Source: Mesorhizobium sp. WSM3626
Lineage (GTDB): Bacteria > Pseudomonadota > Alphaproteobacteria > Rhizobiales > Rhizobiaceae
DNA: 64,000 nucleotides
NCBI RefSeq assembly: GCF_000513935.1
Contig: NZ_AZUY01000018.1
Location: 28,783 to 92,782, forward strand
Direction: 5' to 3'
Of the stretch, positions 17,513-27,410 are shown one piece after another. Position 1 is the stretch's first letter, and every line of letters starts with the position of its first letter. Below the pieces are notes generated by a model. That model searched no databases. It saw nothing but the letters and a program-made list of their open reading frames with translations, and had not been told where the DNA came from. A program made the position numbers and the translations under genes.

Positions 17513-18553
17513 ATGAAAGCCGTCGTCTTCGAGAAATTCGGCGAAGCGCCGAGCATCCAGACCGTGCCCGATCCGAAGCCGGCTGCCGATGGCGTCGTCA
17601 TCAAGGTCGAGGCGACCGGGTTGTGCCGCAGCGACTGGCACGGCTGGATGGGCCATGACGCCGATATCCGCCTGCCGCACGTGCCGGGCCATGAACTGGC
17701 GGGAATCGTCGTCGCCGCCGGCAAGCACGTCACCCGCTGGAAGGCGGGCGAACGCGTCACCGTGCCGTTCGCCGTCGGTTGCGGCCACTGCTTCGAATGC
17801 ACATCAGGCAATCATCAGGTTTGCGAACATCAGTCTCAGCCTGGCTTCAACGCCTGGGGCTCGTTCGCCGAATATGTCGCCATCGAACACGCCGACACCA
17901 ATCTCGTGCGCCTGCCCGACGAAATGGAATTCGCCACCGCCGCCAGCCTCGGCTGCCGCTTCGTCACATCGTTCCGCGCCATCGTCGACCAAGGCCGGGT
18001 GACGCCGGGCGAATGGGTGGCGGTGCATGGCTGCGGCGGCGTCGGCCTGTCGGCGATCATGATCGCCAGTTCGATGGGCGCCAACGTCATCGCCATCGAT
18101 CTCACCGAGGAGAAACTGAACTTCGCCAAAAAAATCGGTGCCGTGGCGACGATCAACGCCTCCACGACGCCGAACGTCGTCAAGGCGGTCAAGCAGATCA
18201 CCAATGGCGGTGCCCACATGTCGATGGACGCGCTCGGCCACCCCACGACGTCCTTCAACTCGATCGCCAACCTGCGCCGGCGCGGCCGTCACGTGCAGGT
18301 CGGCCTGATGCTGGGCGAGCATGCCCGACCGCAAGTGCCGATGGACAAGGTGATCGCCTTCGAACTCGAAATCCTCGGCAGTCACGGCATGCAGGCCTAT
18401 CGCTACCCCGCGATGATGGAGATGATCCGCCACGGCAAGCTCAAGCCCGAACTGCTGGTCGGCAAGAAGATCAGCCTCGAGGAGGCGCCAGCAGCCTTGA
18501 TGGCGATGGGCGGTTTCGAGGGCATCGGCATCGGCGTGGTGACGAAGTTCTAA
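17513..18553 (+). CDS. zinc-dependent alcohol dehydrogenase family protein
   Basis: 346 aa medium-chain dehydrogenase/reductase. The catalytic zinc ligand is in [16 protein letters not shown], the GHELAGIV motif follows, the structural zinc cysteines are in [16 protein letters not shown], and the NAD(P) Rossmann loop is [15 protein letters not shown]. It should oxidise a primary or secondary alcohol (or reduce the aldehyde) in the cytoplasm; the substrate is not predictable. The gene follows the DUF4262 fragment by about 55 bases and is followed on the same strand by a GNAT gene. Confidence 0.88.
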   Translation: MKAVVFEKFGEAPSIQTVPDPKPAADGVVIKVEATGLCRSDWHGWMGHDADIRLPHVPGHELAGIVVAAGKHVTRWKAGERVTVPFAVGCGHCFECTSGNHQVCEHQSQPGFNAWGSFAEYVAIEHADTNLVRLPDEMEFATAASLGCRFVTSFRAIVDQGRVTPGEWVAVHGCGGVGLSAIMIASSMGANVIAIDLTEEKLNFAKKIGAVATINASTTPNVVKAVKQITNGGAHMSMDALGHPTTSFNSIANLRRRGRHVQVGLMLGEHARPQVPMDKVIAFELEILGSHGMQAYRYPAMMEMIRHGKLKPELLVGKKISLEEAPAALMAMGGFEGIGIGVVTKF

Positions 18554-18619
18554 GGTCGCAATCACAGCCAGAACGCTATTATGGTAGCGGGGGTGAGCCG
18601 ATGCTCTTGGAGAGAGTGT

Positions 18620-19168
18620 ATGATCGCGACAGACCGGTTGAAGCTCAGGGTCTGGCGAGAGGCGGATAAGCCCCTATTGAGCGTTATCCACGCCGATCCG
18701 GAGGTGATGCAGTTCCTCGGCGGCATGAAGACCGCCTCTGAGACCAGCGACATCGTCGAACAACTGATGCGGCTTTCCGAAGTCGGCGCGCCAATTTTCT
18801 GGGCCGCCGAGCGTATCGGCGACGGAGCGTTGCTCGGCGCGGTGGGCCTGCACCGCCTCGGGACCGATTTCCCTTTCGGCCCGGCCCTGGAGGTGGGCTG
18901 GCGGCTTGCTCGCGACCATTGGGGCAAGGGTTATGCGACCGAAGCCGCTCGCGCCGCCCTCGACTATGCATTCGGCAGCCTGGATGCGCCGCGCGTCTAC
19001 GCATTCACCGCATTGGCGAACACGCGGTCCGAAGCCGTCATGCAGCGGTTGGGGATGAAGAAAATCGAGGGCGGCGAATTCGCTCACCCTGACCTGCTGC
19101 CGACCGATCCGAGCTCAATGCACATGCTGTATGTCGCCGAAAGGATAGTGCCGCAGTCGGGTACCTAG
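18620..19168 (+). CDS. GNAT family N-acetyltransferase (RimJ/RimL-like)
   Basis: Start at ATG 18620 (MIATDRLKLRVWREADKPLL), preceded by TTGGAGAGAG; 182 aa. The N-terminal TDRLKLR strand and the acetyl-CoA loop ARDHWGKGYATEAARAALDY are characteristic of RimJ/RimL-type acetyltransferases, with NTRSEAVMQRLGMKKI near the end. Members acetylate amino groups of proteins or small molecules; the target is unknown. About 65 bases separate it from the dehydrogenase upstream. Confidence 0.82.
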   Translation: MIATDRLKLRVWREADKPLLSVIHADPEVMQFLGGMKTASETSDIVEQLMRLSEVGAPIFWAAERIGDGALLGAVGLHRLGTDFPFGPALEVGWRLARDHWGKGYATEAARAALDYAFGSLDAPRVYAFTALANTRSEAVMQRLGMKKIEGGEFAHPDLLPTDPSSMHMLYVAERIVPQSGT

Positions 19169-19368
19169 AGCCTAAACTCGTTCAGAGCCAAAAGGCGGTG
19201 AAAGCGAAGCGACAATATCTAATGGCCGCCAAGGCCATGCTCGACAAGAAGGTGCCGCTGATACTTTCATGGTAATGTCGCAATTGAGCGCCAGCTCGGC
19301 GCATCTCATGGCGGCTCTCTCACTACACCCGGTACAACTTATCGGTCAGTGACTTAAGGAGAGTTTCC

Positions 19369-19767
19369 ATGCGTGGTCATTGCTTATGCGGCGCTATTGC
19401 TTTTGAAGTCGATGGGCCGGAGCGAGCATGCGTGGTCTGTCATTGTGAAAGTTGTCGGCGGCAATGTTCCGCGCCGATGACCACCTACATTGGCGTCTTG
19501 GACGGCCACTGGCGATGGTTGGGCAAGCCACCGAAGGTATTCAACTCTTCTCCCGGTGTGGAAAGAACATTTTGCGATCACTGTGGCTCGCCGCTGTCCT
19601 TCCGCTCAACCAACATGTCCGGTGTCATGCATTTTTTTGCAGCGGGGATGGAGGAGCCGGAAAAATTTGCACCCACGCTGCATGTCGCTTTTGAGGAGAA
19701 GCTCCCTTGGTTGAAACTCGCCGACGGCCTGCCGACACGGGTTGGGCCTGACTATACGAAAAACTAG
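19369..19767 (+). CDS. GFA (glutathione-dependent formaldehyde-activating-like) family zinc protein
   Basis: 132 aa, starting MRGHCLCGAIAFEVDG after an AAGGAGAG ribosome-binding site. The Mss4-like zinc fold is marked by HCLCG, VCHCESCRRQC and ERTFCDHCGSPLSFR. Despite the family name, most members have no proven formaldehyde activity and are simply small zinc-binding proteins. It is a single gene, convergent with the EamA permease. The ~200 bases before it contain no convincing gene. Confidence 0.85.
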   Translation: MRGHCLCGAIAFEVDGPERACVVCHCESCRRQCSAPMTTYIGVLDGHWRWLGKPPKVFNSSPGVERTFCDHCGSPLSFRSTNMSGVMHFFAAGMEEPEKFAPTLHVAFEEKLPWLKLADGLPTRVGPDYTKN

Positions 19768-19786
19768 TCAGGGATCGGCATCATCA

Positions 19787-20689
19787 CTATGCAGCCGCAC
19801 GCCACGGCAAATCCCGCTTGGCGAATTTCTTTGCGCCGAACACGCAGGTCACCACGCCCAGCGTGACGACGATCATCATTGGGCTGACCTGCTCGTGCAG
19901 CAGCGTCGCCGCCAATGCGAGCCCGAAAAACGGCTGCAGAAGCTGCAACTGCCCCACCGCTGCAATACCGCCTTGCGCCAGGCCGCGATACCAGAAGACG
20001 AAACCGATCAGCATGCTGAACAGCGAGACATAGCCAAGACCGATCCAGGCATTGGAGCCGACGCTGGCGAAGGATGGCGGCAGGGTCGCAAACGTCAGCA
20101 CCAGCATGATCGGCAGGGACAGCACCAGCGCCCAGCAGATCACTTGCCAGCCGCCGAGCTTGCGCGACAGTGCGGCACCCTCGGCATAGCCAAGGCCGCA
20201 GGCGATGATGGCCGCAAGCATCAGCCCATCGCCGACCGGCGAAGCCGTCATGCCTTGCGCAAGTGCAAAACCCGCCACCAGCGCACTGCCGAGGCATGAG
20301 AACAGCCAGAAGGCAGGCCGGGGCCGTTCACCGCCGCGCAACACACCGAAGATCGCGGTCGCCAGCGGCAGCAGGCCGACAAAGATGATGGAGTGGGCCG
20401 AGGTGACATGCTTCAGCGCCAATGCCGTCAGCAAGGGAAAGCCGACCACCACGCCAAGAGCAACAATGACGAGCGACAGCAAGTCATGACGCCCCGGGCG
20501 TTTCTCGCGGAACGCAAGTAGCAGCGCCAGACCAAGCAGGCCGGCTATGACCGCGCGAGCCGATGTCAGGAATATCGGATCGAAATCCATCACCGCCACG
20601 CGCGTCGCCGGCAACGAACCGCTGAAGATCAGCACGCCGATAGATCCGTTCACCCAGCCGCTCGCCGTCTTGTCCATCGCAGGCTCCAT
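19787..20689 (-). CDS. EamA-type DMT superfamily permease
   Basis: Start chosen at ATG 20689, preceded by AGAGGG; 300 aa. The ten-helix DMT topology comes from two EamA repeats (SGSLPATRVAVMDFDPIFLT in the first; a second starting around GLMLAAIIACGLGYAEGAAL). Members export amino acids or small metabolites. The gene is divergent from a MocR/GntR-aminotransferase regulator ~95 bases away. This arrangement is common for MocR regulators controlling a neighbouring permease, so the substrate may be related to an amino acid or pyridoxal-type ligand. Confidence 0.86.
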   Translation of the reverse strand: MEPAMDKTASGWVNGSIGVLIFSGSLPATRVAVMDFDPIFLTSARAVIAGLLGLALLLAFREKRPGRHDLLSLVIVALGVVVGFPLLTALALKHVTSAHSIIFVGLLPLATAIFGVLRGGERPRPAFWLFSCLGSALVAGFALAQGMTASPVGDGLMLAAIIACGLGYAEGAALSRKLGGWQVICWALVLSLPIMLVLTFATLPPSFASVGSNAWIGLGYVSLFSMLIGFVFWYRGLAQGGIAAVGQLQLLQPFFGLALAATLLHEQVSPMMIVVTLGVVTCVFGAKKFAKRDLPWRAAA

Positions 20690-20783
20690 TGCTTTCACCC
20701 TCTATCGGGCGGACGCCCATGGTGCGGCCAGAGACAATGGGGTACAATTCGATGAAACTGTAATGGAGGATTGAGCAGTACGG

Positions 20784-22187
20784 ATGACAGACCTTACTTT
20801 GGAACCCGACGGCGCGCGCACCCTTGTGGAAAGCGTCATGGCGACCATCCGACAGCGGATCGCAGCGCGCAGCCTGACACCGGGAACCCGATTGCCGTCG
20901 ATCCGTGCCTTCGCGAAGTCCATGCAGGTGTCCAAATCCACCGTCGTCGAAGCCTATGAGCGGCTCGCCGCCGAAGGCGCGATCCGCTCCCGGCCGGGTT
21001 CCGGTTTTTATGCCGCCGGCTCGCTGGCGCCGCTGTCCCTGGCCGAGATCGGCCCCCGGCTCGATCGTGCCGTCGATCCGCTCTGGGTTTCGCGCCAGTC
21101 GCTGGAGGCTGGCGAGGAGGTCCTGAAACCCGGTTGCGGCTGGCTGCCGGCATCATGGATGCCCCAGACCGGGCTGCGCCGGGCACTGCGTACGGTCGCG
21201 CGTGCCGACGATGTCGCGCTTGCCGATTACGGCACGCCGCTCGGGCTGCCGCCGCTGCGGCAATTGCTGGCACGGCGCATGGCCGGGCATGGCATCGAAG
21301 CCGCCCCCGAACAGATCATGCTGACGGAATCGGGCACCCAGGCCATCGACCTGCTCTGCCGGTTCCTGATCGAGCCCGGCGACACGGTGCTGGTCGACGA
21401 CCCCTGCTATTTCAATTTCCACGCTTTGCTGCGTGCCCACCGCGCCAAGGTCGTCAGCGTTCCCTACACACCATCGGGACCGGACATCGAACTGTTCGCC
21501 CAGGCGCTCGCCGAACACCGGCCGCGCCTCTACATCACCAACTCCGCCATCCACAATCCGACCGGCGCGATCCTGTCTCCGGTCATCGCGCACCGGTTGC
21601 TCAAGCTTGCCGACCAGTCGGACCTGACCATCGTCGAGGATGACATCTTCGCCGATTTCGAGCGCACCCCCGCCCCCAGGCTGGCGGCGTTCGATGGCCT
21701 CAGCCGCGTCGTCCAGATCGGCAGTTTCTCCAAGACGCTGTCGGCGTCGGTCCGCTGCGGCTTCATCGCCGCGCCCCGCGACTGGATCGAGGGCCTGGCC
21801 GACCTCAAGATCGCCACGACTTTCGGCGGCGGACGGCTGGCTGCCGAACTGGTGCTGACGCTGCTGAAGGACGGCAGCTACCGCAAACATATGGATTTGC
21901 TGCGCGCCAAGCTTGCGCGCGCCATGGTCGAGACCAGCGCCCGGCTGAAAGCGATCGGCATCATGCCCTGGATCGAGCAGCCGGCCGGGCTGTTCCTGTG
22001 GTGCGGCCTGCCGGATGGGGTGGACGCGGCCGAAATCGCCCGCCGCGCCCTGGCCGACAACATCGTGCTGGCACCCGGCAATGCGTTCAGCCTGTCGCAG
22101 TCCGCCAGTCGCTTCCTACGCTTCAACGTCGCCCAGTGCGCGGACGAGCGGATTTTCAAGGCGCTCGAAACGGCGATGGCTCGCTGA
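20784..22187 (+). CDS. MocR-type regulator: GntR wHTH fused to class I aminotransferase fold
   Basis: 467 aa. The N-terminal winged helix (residues ~10-80) includes TPGTRLPSIRAFAKSMQVSK and STVVEAYERLAAEGAIRSRP. The fold-type I aminotransferase domain follows with the PLP-binding lysine at position 317 (QIGSFSKTLS) and a conserved HNPTGAILSP. MocR proteins use the PLP domain as a sensor of PLP-amino acid adducts and act as dimeric transcription factors. It is divergent from an EamA permease, its likely target. No pyridoxal biosynthesis gene is adjacent, so the name PdxR is not applied. Confidence 0.9.
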   Translation: MTDLTLEPDGARTLVESVMATIRQRIAARSLTPGTRLPSIRAFAKSMQVSKSTVVEAYERLAAEGAIRSRPGSGFYAAGSLAPLSLAEIGPRLDRAVDPLWVSRQSLEAGEEVLKPGCGWLPASWMPQTGLRRALRTVARADDVALADYGTPLGLPPLRQLLARRMAGHGIEAAPEQIMLTESGTQAIDLLCRFLIEPGDTVLVDDPCYFNFHALLRAHRAKVVSVPYTPSGPDIELFAQALAEHRPRLYITNSAIHNPTGAILSPVIAHRLLKLADQSDLTIVEDDIFADFERTPAPRLAAFDGLSRVVQIGSFSKTLSASVRCGFIAAPRDWIEGLADLKIATTFGGGRLAAELVLTLLKDGSYRKHMDLLRAKLARAMVETSARLKAIGIMPWIEQPAGLFLWCGLPDGVDAAEIARRALADNIVLAPGNAFSLSQSASRFLRFNVAQCADERIFKALETAMAR

Positions 22188-22202
22188 TTTGGCACGAAAT
22201 CG

Positions 22203-23093
22203 TCAGTGCTTCGAACAAACCTCGCGCACGCACTCACGCAACCAGCGTTGCGCCGGATCGGCATCGAGGCGCGGATGCCAGAGCATGGAGATGGTGACCT
22301 CCAACGTGGCGACCGGTAGGGGAAAACTGTGCATGCCGGCGCGCGCTCCTGTCGTATGTCGCTCCGGCACGCTGGCGATCAGGTCTGAGGCTCGGGCCAT
22401 GGCAAGTGCTGCCGAAAAGCCCGAGACCATGCACACGACTGTCCGCCGCAAGCCAATCGTGCTCAGGGCCTCGTCGATCGGCCCTTTCTCGCGGCCGCGC
22501 CGCGAAACGCTAATGTGCCGGCCAGCCGCATAGCGCTCGGGCGTCACCTTGCCCTCGCTCAGGGGATGGCCTGATCGAACAGCGCCGATGAAACGGTCGC
22601 GAAACAGCGCCTGGATGCGCACCTCGGGCCCGGTTTCGCCGGCAACGCCAATTTCCAGGTCAATCGCCGCTTCGCGCAGCGACATCGCATCCTTATCGGA
22701 CTTCGGCGCAAAACGCAGCCGCACCCCTGGCGCATCGGCCTCGATGCGGGCGACGAGACGGGGCGCGAACTCCTCGACGAAGCTTTCGTTGGTGCGCAAT
22801 GTGAAGATCCGGTCCAGACTCCGGGGGTCAAGCAACTCGGCAGGGCGCAGGAGCACTTCCGCGTCCTGGACGACACGGCCGACCTGTGACCGCAATTCCT
22901 CCGCACGCGGCGTTGCCACCAGGCCGCGCCCGGCGCGGACCAGCAGAGGATCGCCCGTTGCCTCGCGCAGCCGCGCCAGCGTTCGGCTCATCGCCGAGGG
23001 GCTGAGGCGCAGACGGCGCGCCGCGCGCGCCACGCTGCCCTCGGCCAGCAGGACATCGAGGGCAAACAGCAGATTGAGATCGGGTGATATCAT
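22203..23093 (-). CDS. LysR-family transcriptional regulator
   Basis: 296 aa. The N-terminal HTH is LNLLFALDVLLAEGSVARAARRL to LSPSAMSRTLARLREATGDP, followed by a periplasmic-binding-like effector domain that contains DLEIGVAG and SGHPLSEGKV. It is divergent from an MFS exporter; the ~130-base gap has a palindrome (23087-23114) over the lysR start codon, suggesting autoregulation plus control of the exporter. The effector is unknown, as expected for a drug-efflux regulator of this type. Confidence 0.88.
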   Translation of the reverse strand: MISPDLNLLFALDVLLAEGSVARAARRLRLSPSAMSRTLARLREATGDPLLVRAGRGLVATPRAEELRSQVGRVVQDAEVLLRPAELLDPRSLDRIFTLRTNESFVEEFAPRLVARIEADAPGVRLRFAPKSDKDAMSLREAAIDLEIGVAGETGPEVRIQALFRDRFIGAVRSGHPLSEGKVTPERYAAGRHISVSRRGREKGPIDEALSTIGLRRTVVCMVSGFSAALAMARASDLIASVPERHTTGARAGMHSFPLPVATLEVTISMLWHPRLDADPAQRWLRECVREVCSKH

Positions 23094-23114
23094 CGGTCTA
23101 TCCTAGCATGATAT
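23087..23114. promoter_or_regulatory. candidate LysR operator between lysR and MFS genes
   Basis: ATATCAT (23087-23093) and ATGATAT (23108-23114) form a perfect inverted repeat with a 14-nt spacer. The left arm includes the start codon of the lysR gene. Its role as the LysR binding site is inferred from position and symmetry. Confidence 0.35.
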
Positions 23115-23221
23115 GGCGTTTGACGCACGGATAAGGTGCAAATGCTGCGCCTTCCGCCTTGTCAGCCACAAGACTAGATCTCCGACGGCTCCGCTTCGGG
23201 AGCAGACAGAAGGAGATCGCC

Positions 23222-24679
23222 TTGGGACTCGCTGAGCAAAATCGGGAACTGACATCGGCGCCGCAACAGGCCCGGTCCACCGGCCTGGCGCTGGCGAGCC
23301 TGTCGCTCGCCACGCTGCTATCGTCATTGGGAACCAGCATCGCCAGCGTCGGGCTGCCCTCGCTCATGCAGGCTTTCGATGCATCGTTCCAGTCCGTGCA
23401 ATGGGTGGTTCTCGCCTATCTGCTCGCCATCACGACACTGATCGTCGGCGCCGGGCGGCTGGCCGACATGTTCGGGCGCCGGCCGTTGCTGCTCGGCGGC
23501 ATCGCGCTGTTCACGCTGGCATCGGTGCTCTGCGGCCTGGCACCGACGCTCTGGCTGCTGATCGCGGCACGCGGCATGCAGGGGCTTGGCGCCGCGCTGA
23601 TGATGGCGCTGACGTTGGCCTTCGTCGCGGAAACCGTGAGCAAGGAGCGAACCGGCAGCGCCATGGGCCTGCTCGGCGCCATGTCCGCGATCGGCACGAC
23701 GCTCGGGCCTTCGCTTGGTGGCTTTTTGATCGCTGGCCTTGGCTGGCGGGCTATCTTTCTTGTCAATGTCCCGCTGGGCCTTCTGACCTTCGCTCTCGCC
23801 TGGCGTGCCCTGCCGGCGCGCAGCGGAACAATGGAGGTCGCTCGAGGCACGTTTGACGTCACGGGCACCGCCCTGCTGGCCCTTACTTTGGGCGCCTATG
23901 CCCTGGCATTGACGCTTGGCAGAGGCAATTTCGGCGTCCTCAATTTGGGCCTGCTGGTCGCGGCCGGTATCGGCGTCATCGTGTTCGCCATCGCGCAGGC
24001 GAAAGTGAAGGCGCCCCTTGTCCAACTCGCCCGCTTCCGCGACCCGCGGCTGAGCGCCGGCCTTGCCATGAGTCTCATCGTCGCCACGGTGATGATGGCA
24101 ACCCTCGTGGTTGCTCCGTTCTACCTGTCGCGCGGGCTCGGATTGGATGCTGCGATGGTCGGAATGGCGCTTTCGACCGGGCCGCTTGTCTCGACCCTGT
24201 CGGCGCTGTTGGCCGGCCGCCTGACCGATCGCCTCGGCGCCCACGCGATGATGGTCGCCGGCCTGGCCTGCCTCGCCACGGGGACGTTCCTCCTGTCGCT
24301 TGCCCTGACCAAGCTCGGCATTGCCAGCTATGTCGTTCCAATCACCGTCACCTGCTTTGGCTACGCCCTGTTCCAGACCTCCAACAACGCGGCCGTCATC
24401 GGCGGTGTAACCGCAAACGAACGTGGCGTCGTTTCCGGTCTGCTCAACCTGTTGCGCAATCTCGGCCTCATCACCGGCGCATCGCTGATGGGTGCCATTT
24501 TCGCGATTGCATCAAATGACGCTCGGCAAGAGATTGGGCAACAGCTCTTGACTTCCGCGGCCGCGGCCCGAGGCATGCAGATCACCTTTCGGACCGCCAC
24601 CGCCCTGGCTCTGGCCGCGCTGGTCCTTGCCCTGCTCTCCGCCCGCGTCGATCGCCGAGCGGAACCCAGTCTGCCTTAG
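23222..24679 (+). CDS. MFS transporter, DHA2-like (14-helix) efflux family
   Basis: The TTG at 23222 fits AAGGAGAT at 23210-23217 and gives 485 aa. The N-terminal helix TLLSSLGTSIASVGLPSLMQ, motif A GRLADMFGRRPLL, the SVQWVVLAYLLA helix and motif C LGPSLGGFLIAGLGWRAIFL are typical of proton-coupled DHA2 multidrug exporters. The divergent LysR gene is the likely regulator. Substrates cannot be read from the sequence. Confidence 0.88.
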   Translation: MGLAEQNRELTSAPQQARSTGLALASLSLATLLSSLGTSIASVGLPSLMQAFDASFQSVQWVVLAYLLAITTLIVGAGRLADMFGRRPLLLGGIALFTLASVLCGLAPTLWLLIAARGMQGLGAALMMALTLAFVAETVSKERTGSAMGLLGAMSAIGTTLGPSLGGFLIAGLGWRAIFLVNVPLGLLTFALAWRALPARSGTMEVARGTFDVTGTALLALTLGAYALALTLGRGNFGVLNLGLLVAAGIGVIVFAIAQAKVKAPLVQLARFRDPRLSAGLAMSLIVATVMMATLVVAPFYLSRGLGLDAAMVGMALSTGPLVSTLSALLAGRLTDRLGAHAMMVAGLACLATGTFLLSLALTKLGIASYVVPITVTCFGYALFQTSNNAAVIGGVTANERGVVSGLLNLLRNLGLITGASLMGAIFAIASNDARQEIGQQLLTSAAAARGMQITFRTATALALAALVLALLSARVDRRAEPSLP

Positions 24680-24719
24680 CCGTAACCGTTTGATAGCTGG
24701 GGGCCTGGCGAACCGCCGT

Positions 24720-25217
24720 TCAGGCCCCTGCCCGTTTGCGGCGTTCGTAAAGCATGACCAGCGTTTCAGCCATCAGCGCCGGCTTTTCCTCGCCTTCGAT
24801 CTCGACCGTGTTGGCTGCCTTCATCAGATACTGGCCTGGGCCTCTGTCTTCCATGGAAAGCAGCGTCGTGCGCAGGCGAATGCGTGCGCCGACCTTGACC
24901 GGCGCCAGGAAACGCACCTTGTCGAAACCGTAATTGAAGGCGGCCTGCGTATTCTCGGGCACGATCCCCATGTCGAGGGCCAGCGCGCCGATGATCGACA
25001 ACGTCAGATAGCCATGCGCGATCGTGGTGCGGAACGGGCTTTGCCGCCGCGCCCGTTCAGGATCGACGTGGATCCATTGATGGTCGCCGGTGCAGTCGGC
25101 GAACTGGTTGATACGGCTCTGGTCGACCGTGGTCCATTCCGAGACGCCGAGCTCCTGTCCGGACATCGTTCTCAGCTGCTCGTAGCTAGGCGGCGTTTTA
25201 GGCCGTACTTCCGTCAT
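24720..25217 (-). CDS. MaoC-like (NodN-type) hot-dog dehydratase
   Basis: 165 aa from ATG 25217 (MTEVRPKTPPSYEQL). It is a hot-dog fold with the R-specific hydratase motif FADCTGDHQWIHVDPERAR (catalytic Asp/His) and the central helix SPFRTTIAHGYLTLSIIG. Members hydrate trans-2-enoyl-CoA; rhizobial NodN belongs to this subfamily. It is encoded near a phasin gene on the same strand, which would fit supply of (R)-3-hydroxyacyl-CoA to polyhydroxyalkanoate, but no PHA synthase is in the window, so the link is weak. Confidence 0.85.
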   Translation of the reverse strand: MTEVRPKTPPSYEQLRTMSGQELGVSEWTTVDQSRINQFADCTGDHQWIHVDPERARRQSPFRTTIAHGYLTLSIIGALALDMGIVPENTQAAFNYGFDKVRFLAPVKVGARIRLRTTLLSMEDRGPGQYLMKAANTVEIEGEEKPALMAETLVMLYERRKRAGA

Positions 25218-25475
25218 TCCTGCTTTCCCGATCGCTTCCAAAGCTTCCGGACCACGAACCGGCGGCCTCTGTCAATTCATCCTGCGCAAATCCGTTCCGG
25301 CGGATTCGAGCTCACTCGTGCCATGCATTGCCACGCGATGGCAGGCCGAATTCGGATTTTCCAACCTTCCGGGCTGCCGGGAGCTTATGCTGTGGCGCTA
25401 ATACAACTATGCGCAAGGTTGCGGAATCGCGAACCGGCGTGCTTGGCCGAGGACGGAACGACAGCCGATGAGAAC

Positions 25476-25904
25476 CTACTTCTGCCCGTAACCGGCGCGG
25501 ACCTCCTCCATCGCTTCCTTGATGCGCGCGCGCAGGATATCGATCGATTCGGTGCCTGATTTCCTTGCCAGTTCAGCCACTTCACCGGCGTTCTTGAGCG
25601 CCGCCTCGAAGGATTTTCTGGCAAACTCCGTCTGCTTGGCCATGAGCTCCTGCGGATTGCCCGGTGCGCGGTAGCTCTGCGCCATGTCGGCGACTTCCCG
25701 CAGCGTGTCCTGCAGCATTTCGCGCTGCTTCGACAACAGCGAGGATGCCCCGGCCGCACTGGTCCGTGCCGCCTTCTCCAGCGCTTCCAGATTCTTGCGA
25801 TGATGCGCAAGGATCGCCTCGACATCGACGTTGGGCACCTTCAGGTCACGGCCGAACCTGCCGAACATCTCCATGAAGGAATCGGATTCCAGTTGCCTGG
25901 CCAT
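25476..25904 (-). CDS. phasin family protein
   Basis: 142 aa from ATG 25904 (MARQLESDSFMEMFGRFGRD), preceded by GGGGAGCAG. It is almost entirely amphipathic helix and coiled-coil (VEAILAHHRKNLEALEKAAR, LSKQREMLQDTLREVADMA), ending AMEEVRAGYGQK, matching short phasins. Phasins coat polyhydroxybutyrate granules and control granule number. The DUF445 gene lies ~105 bases upstream on the same strand. The ~260 bases between this gene and the MaoC gene contain no further gene. Confidence 0.82.
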   Translation of the reverse strand: MARQLESDSFMEMFGRFGRDLKVPNVDVEAILAHHRKNLEALEKAARTSAAGASSLLSKQREMLQDTLREVADMAQSYRAPGNPQELMAKQTEFARKSFEAALKNAGEVAELARKSGTESIDILRARIKEAMEEVRAGYGQK

Positions 25905-26009
25905 GATTGTCTGCTCCCCTGTTGCCGCGGGTGCGGACGCCCTCGGCGGGAGAATAGCACTCGAACGCCGTGTGTCCATTTCGAACGCACGCCTGGCGGT
26001 CGATACGGA

Positions 26010-27305
26010 TCAATTGACCGGGAGCAGCAACTCGATCGTATAGAGCACGATGCCGGCCAGCCCGCCGATGATCATGCCGTTGAAGCGGATATATTGCAGG
26101 TCGCTGCCGATGTTCATCTCGATCAGGCGCGTCAGTTGCGCCAGATCCCAGCGCTTGACCTGGTCGGCGATGAATTTCGATACGCCGCTCTTCTGGCTTT
26201 CGACGAAAGAGGCCAGCGCCACCACGAATCCTCCGTTCATGTCGGCCCGGATATGCGCATCGCCGGCAAGATGGCGGCCGACCTCGACGAACATGCTGGC
26301 GAGTTGCTCCCGGATCAGCGAATTCGGCGCCTTGGCATCCTGCTCGATGAACAGGCTGAGGCTCTCCCACATGTCGCCGGCCAGCGCCCTGACTTCGGGT
26401 CTGGCGAGGAATTCGCGCTTCATTTTCTCCGCCCGCTTGGCATATTGCTTGGACGTGCGCAGCCGCTCGACGAAGCCTAGTGCGAAACGGTCGAATTCGG
26501 CGCGCATCGGGTGGTCGGGATCGGCACGCACCTCGTCCAGCAGGGAGCCCGCCGAGGCGACGATCTTCTTCAGGAGATAGGCGTCGGCGCGAAACAGATT
26601 GAACAGCGACGGCAATTCCTCACGGATCTTGTCGCGCATCGTCGCCAGCGCCTGTTCGTCGTTGAGAAACCGGCCGATGACCTTGATGAACTCGTCGAAC
26701 AGCTTCTGGTGGCGGCGATCGTCGGTGAGCGCCGACAAGAGTTCGGCCGCCAGCGGCGCCAGCGGCACCTTTTCGATCTGTTCGAGCATGCGGCTGGTGA
26801 CGAAACCGCGCAGGCCGGATTGTTCGACGGCGGCAAGCGTCTGCGGCACCAGCCGCACGACGAAGCGCGACAGGTCGGCGGCGCGCTCGGCATCGGCCAG
26901 CCAGTCGGCGACGAGTGCCGAAAAATCGACCTCGGCGAGTTTTTCACGCACCGGCTCCGGCGCCAGGAAATTGACCTCGATGAAACGGCCGAGATTGTCG
27001 GCGATACGATCCTGGTTTTCCGGGATGATGGCGGTGTGGGGAATGGGCAGCCCAAGCGGCCGTTTGAACAGCGCCACCACCGCGTACCAGTCGGCAAGGC
27101 CGCCGATGGTTGCCGCCTCGGCGAAGGCGGCGACGAAGCCGAGCCACGGATAGCTGCTCTGGAAGGACTTGGCCAAGGCAAAGACCAGCACGCAGAGTGC
27201 CAGTGCCGCCGTGGCGACGAACTTTGTCCGCCGCAGCGCGGAAAGCTTGGCGCCCGCGTCGGCATCGAACCGCACTGGCGCCAGGGACTGGTCCGATTGA
27301 GCCAT
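26010..27305 (-). CDS. DUF445 membrane-anchored protein (YjiN family)
   Basis: 431 aa. An N-terminal membrane helix (FVATAALALCVLVFALAKSF, ~30-49) and a second at GFVAAFAEAATIGGLADWYA precede a long helical soluble region; a third helix closes the C-terminus (NGMIIGGLAGIVLYTIELLL). The motif ADWYAVVALFKRPLGLPIPH with IIPENQDRIADNLGRFIE is the DUF445 signature. The function is unknown; in the family it may be an envelope-tethered scaffold. Divergent from rirA. Confidence 0.85.
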   Translation of the reverse strand: MAQSDQSLAPVRFDADAGAKLSALRRTKFVATAALALCVLVFALAKSFQSSYPWLGFVAAFAEAATIGGLADWYAVVALFKRPLGLPIPHTAIIPENQDRIADNLGRFIEVNFLAPEPVREKLAEVDFSALVADWLADAERAADLSRFVVRLVPQTLAAVEQSGLRGFVTSRMLEQIEKVPLAPLAAELLSALTDDRRHQKLFDEFIKVIGRFLNDEQALATMRDKIREELPSLFNLFRADAYLLKKIVASAGSLLDEVRADPDHPMRAEFDRFALGFVERLRTSKQYAKRAEKMKREFLARPEVRALAGDMWESLSLFIEQDAKAPNSLIREQLASMFVEVGRHLAGDAHIRADMNGGFVVALASFVESQKSGVSKFIADQVKRWDLAQLTRLIEMNIGSDLQYIRFNGMIIGGLAGIVLYTIELLLPVN

Positions 27306-27410
27306 GGATGGGCCGCTCCTCGTCGATCTCAGCCTATTTAGTGTTTCGACCGCCAGAATGCCCGTGACAGCGATTACCCCCGGGGTTTCACCCGGTCACG
27401 CACATAAAGT

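Noticed and set aside
19169..19368. Small gene between the GNAT and GFA genes
   Set aside because: Short frames exist but none has a convincing ribosome-binding site or recognisable sequence.
25476..25904. Phasin plus MaoC as a PHA operon
   Set aside because: The genes are 257 bases apart with no PHA synthase, thiolase or depolymerase nearby.
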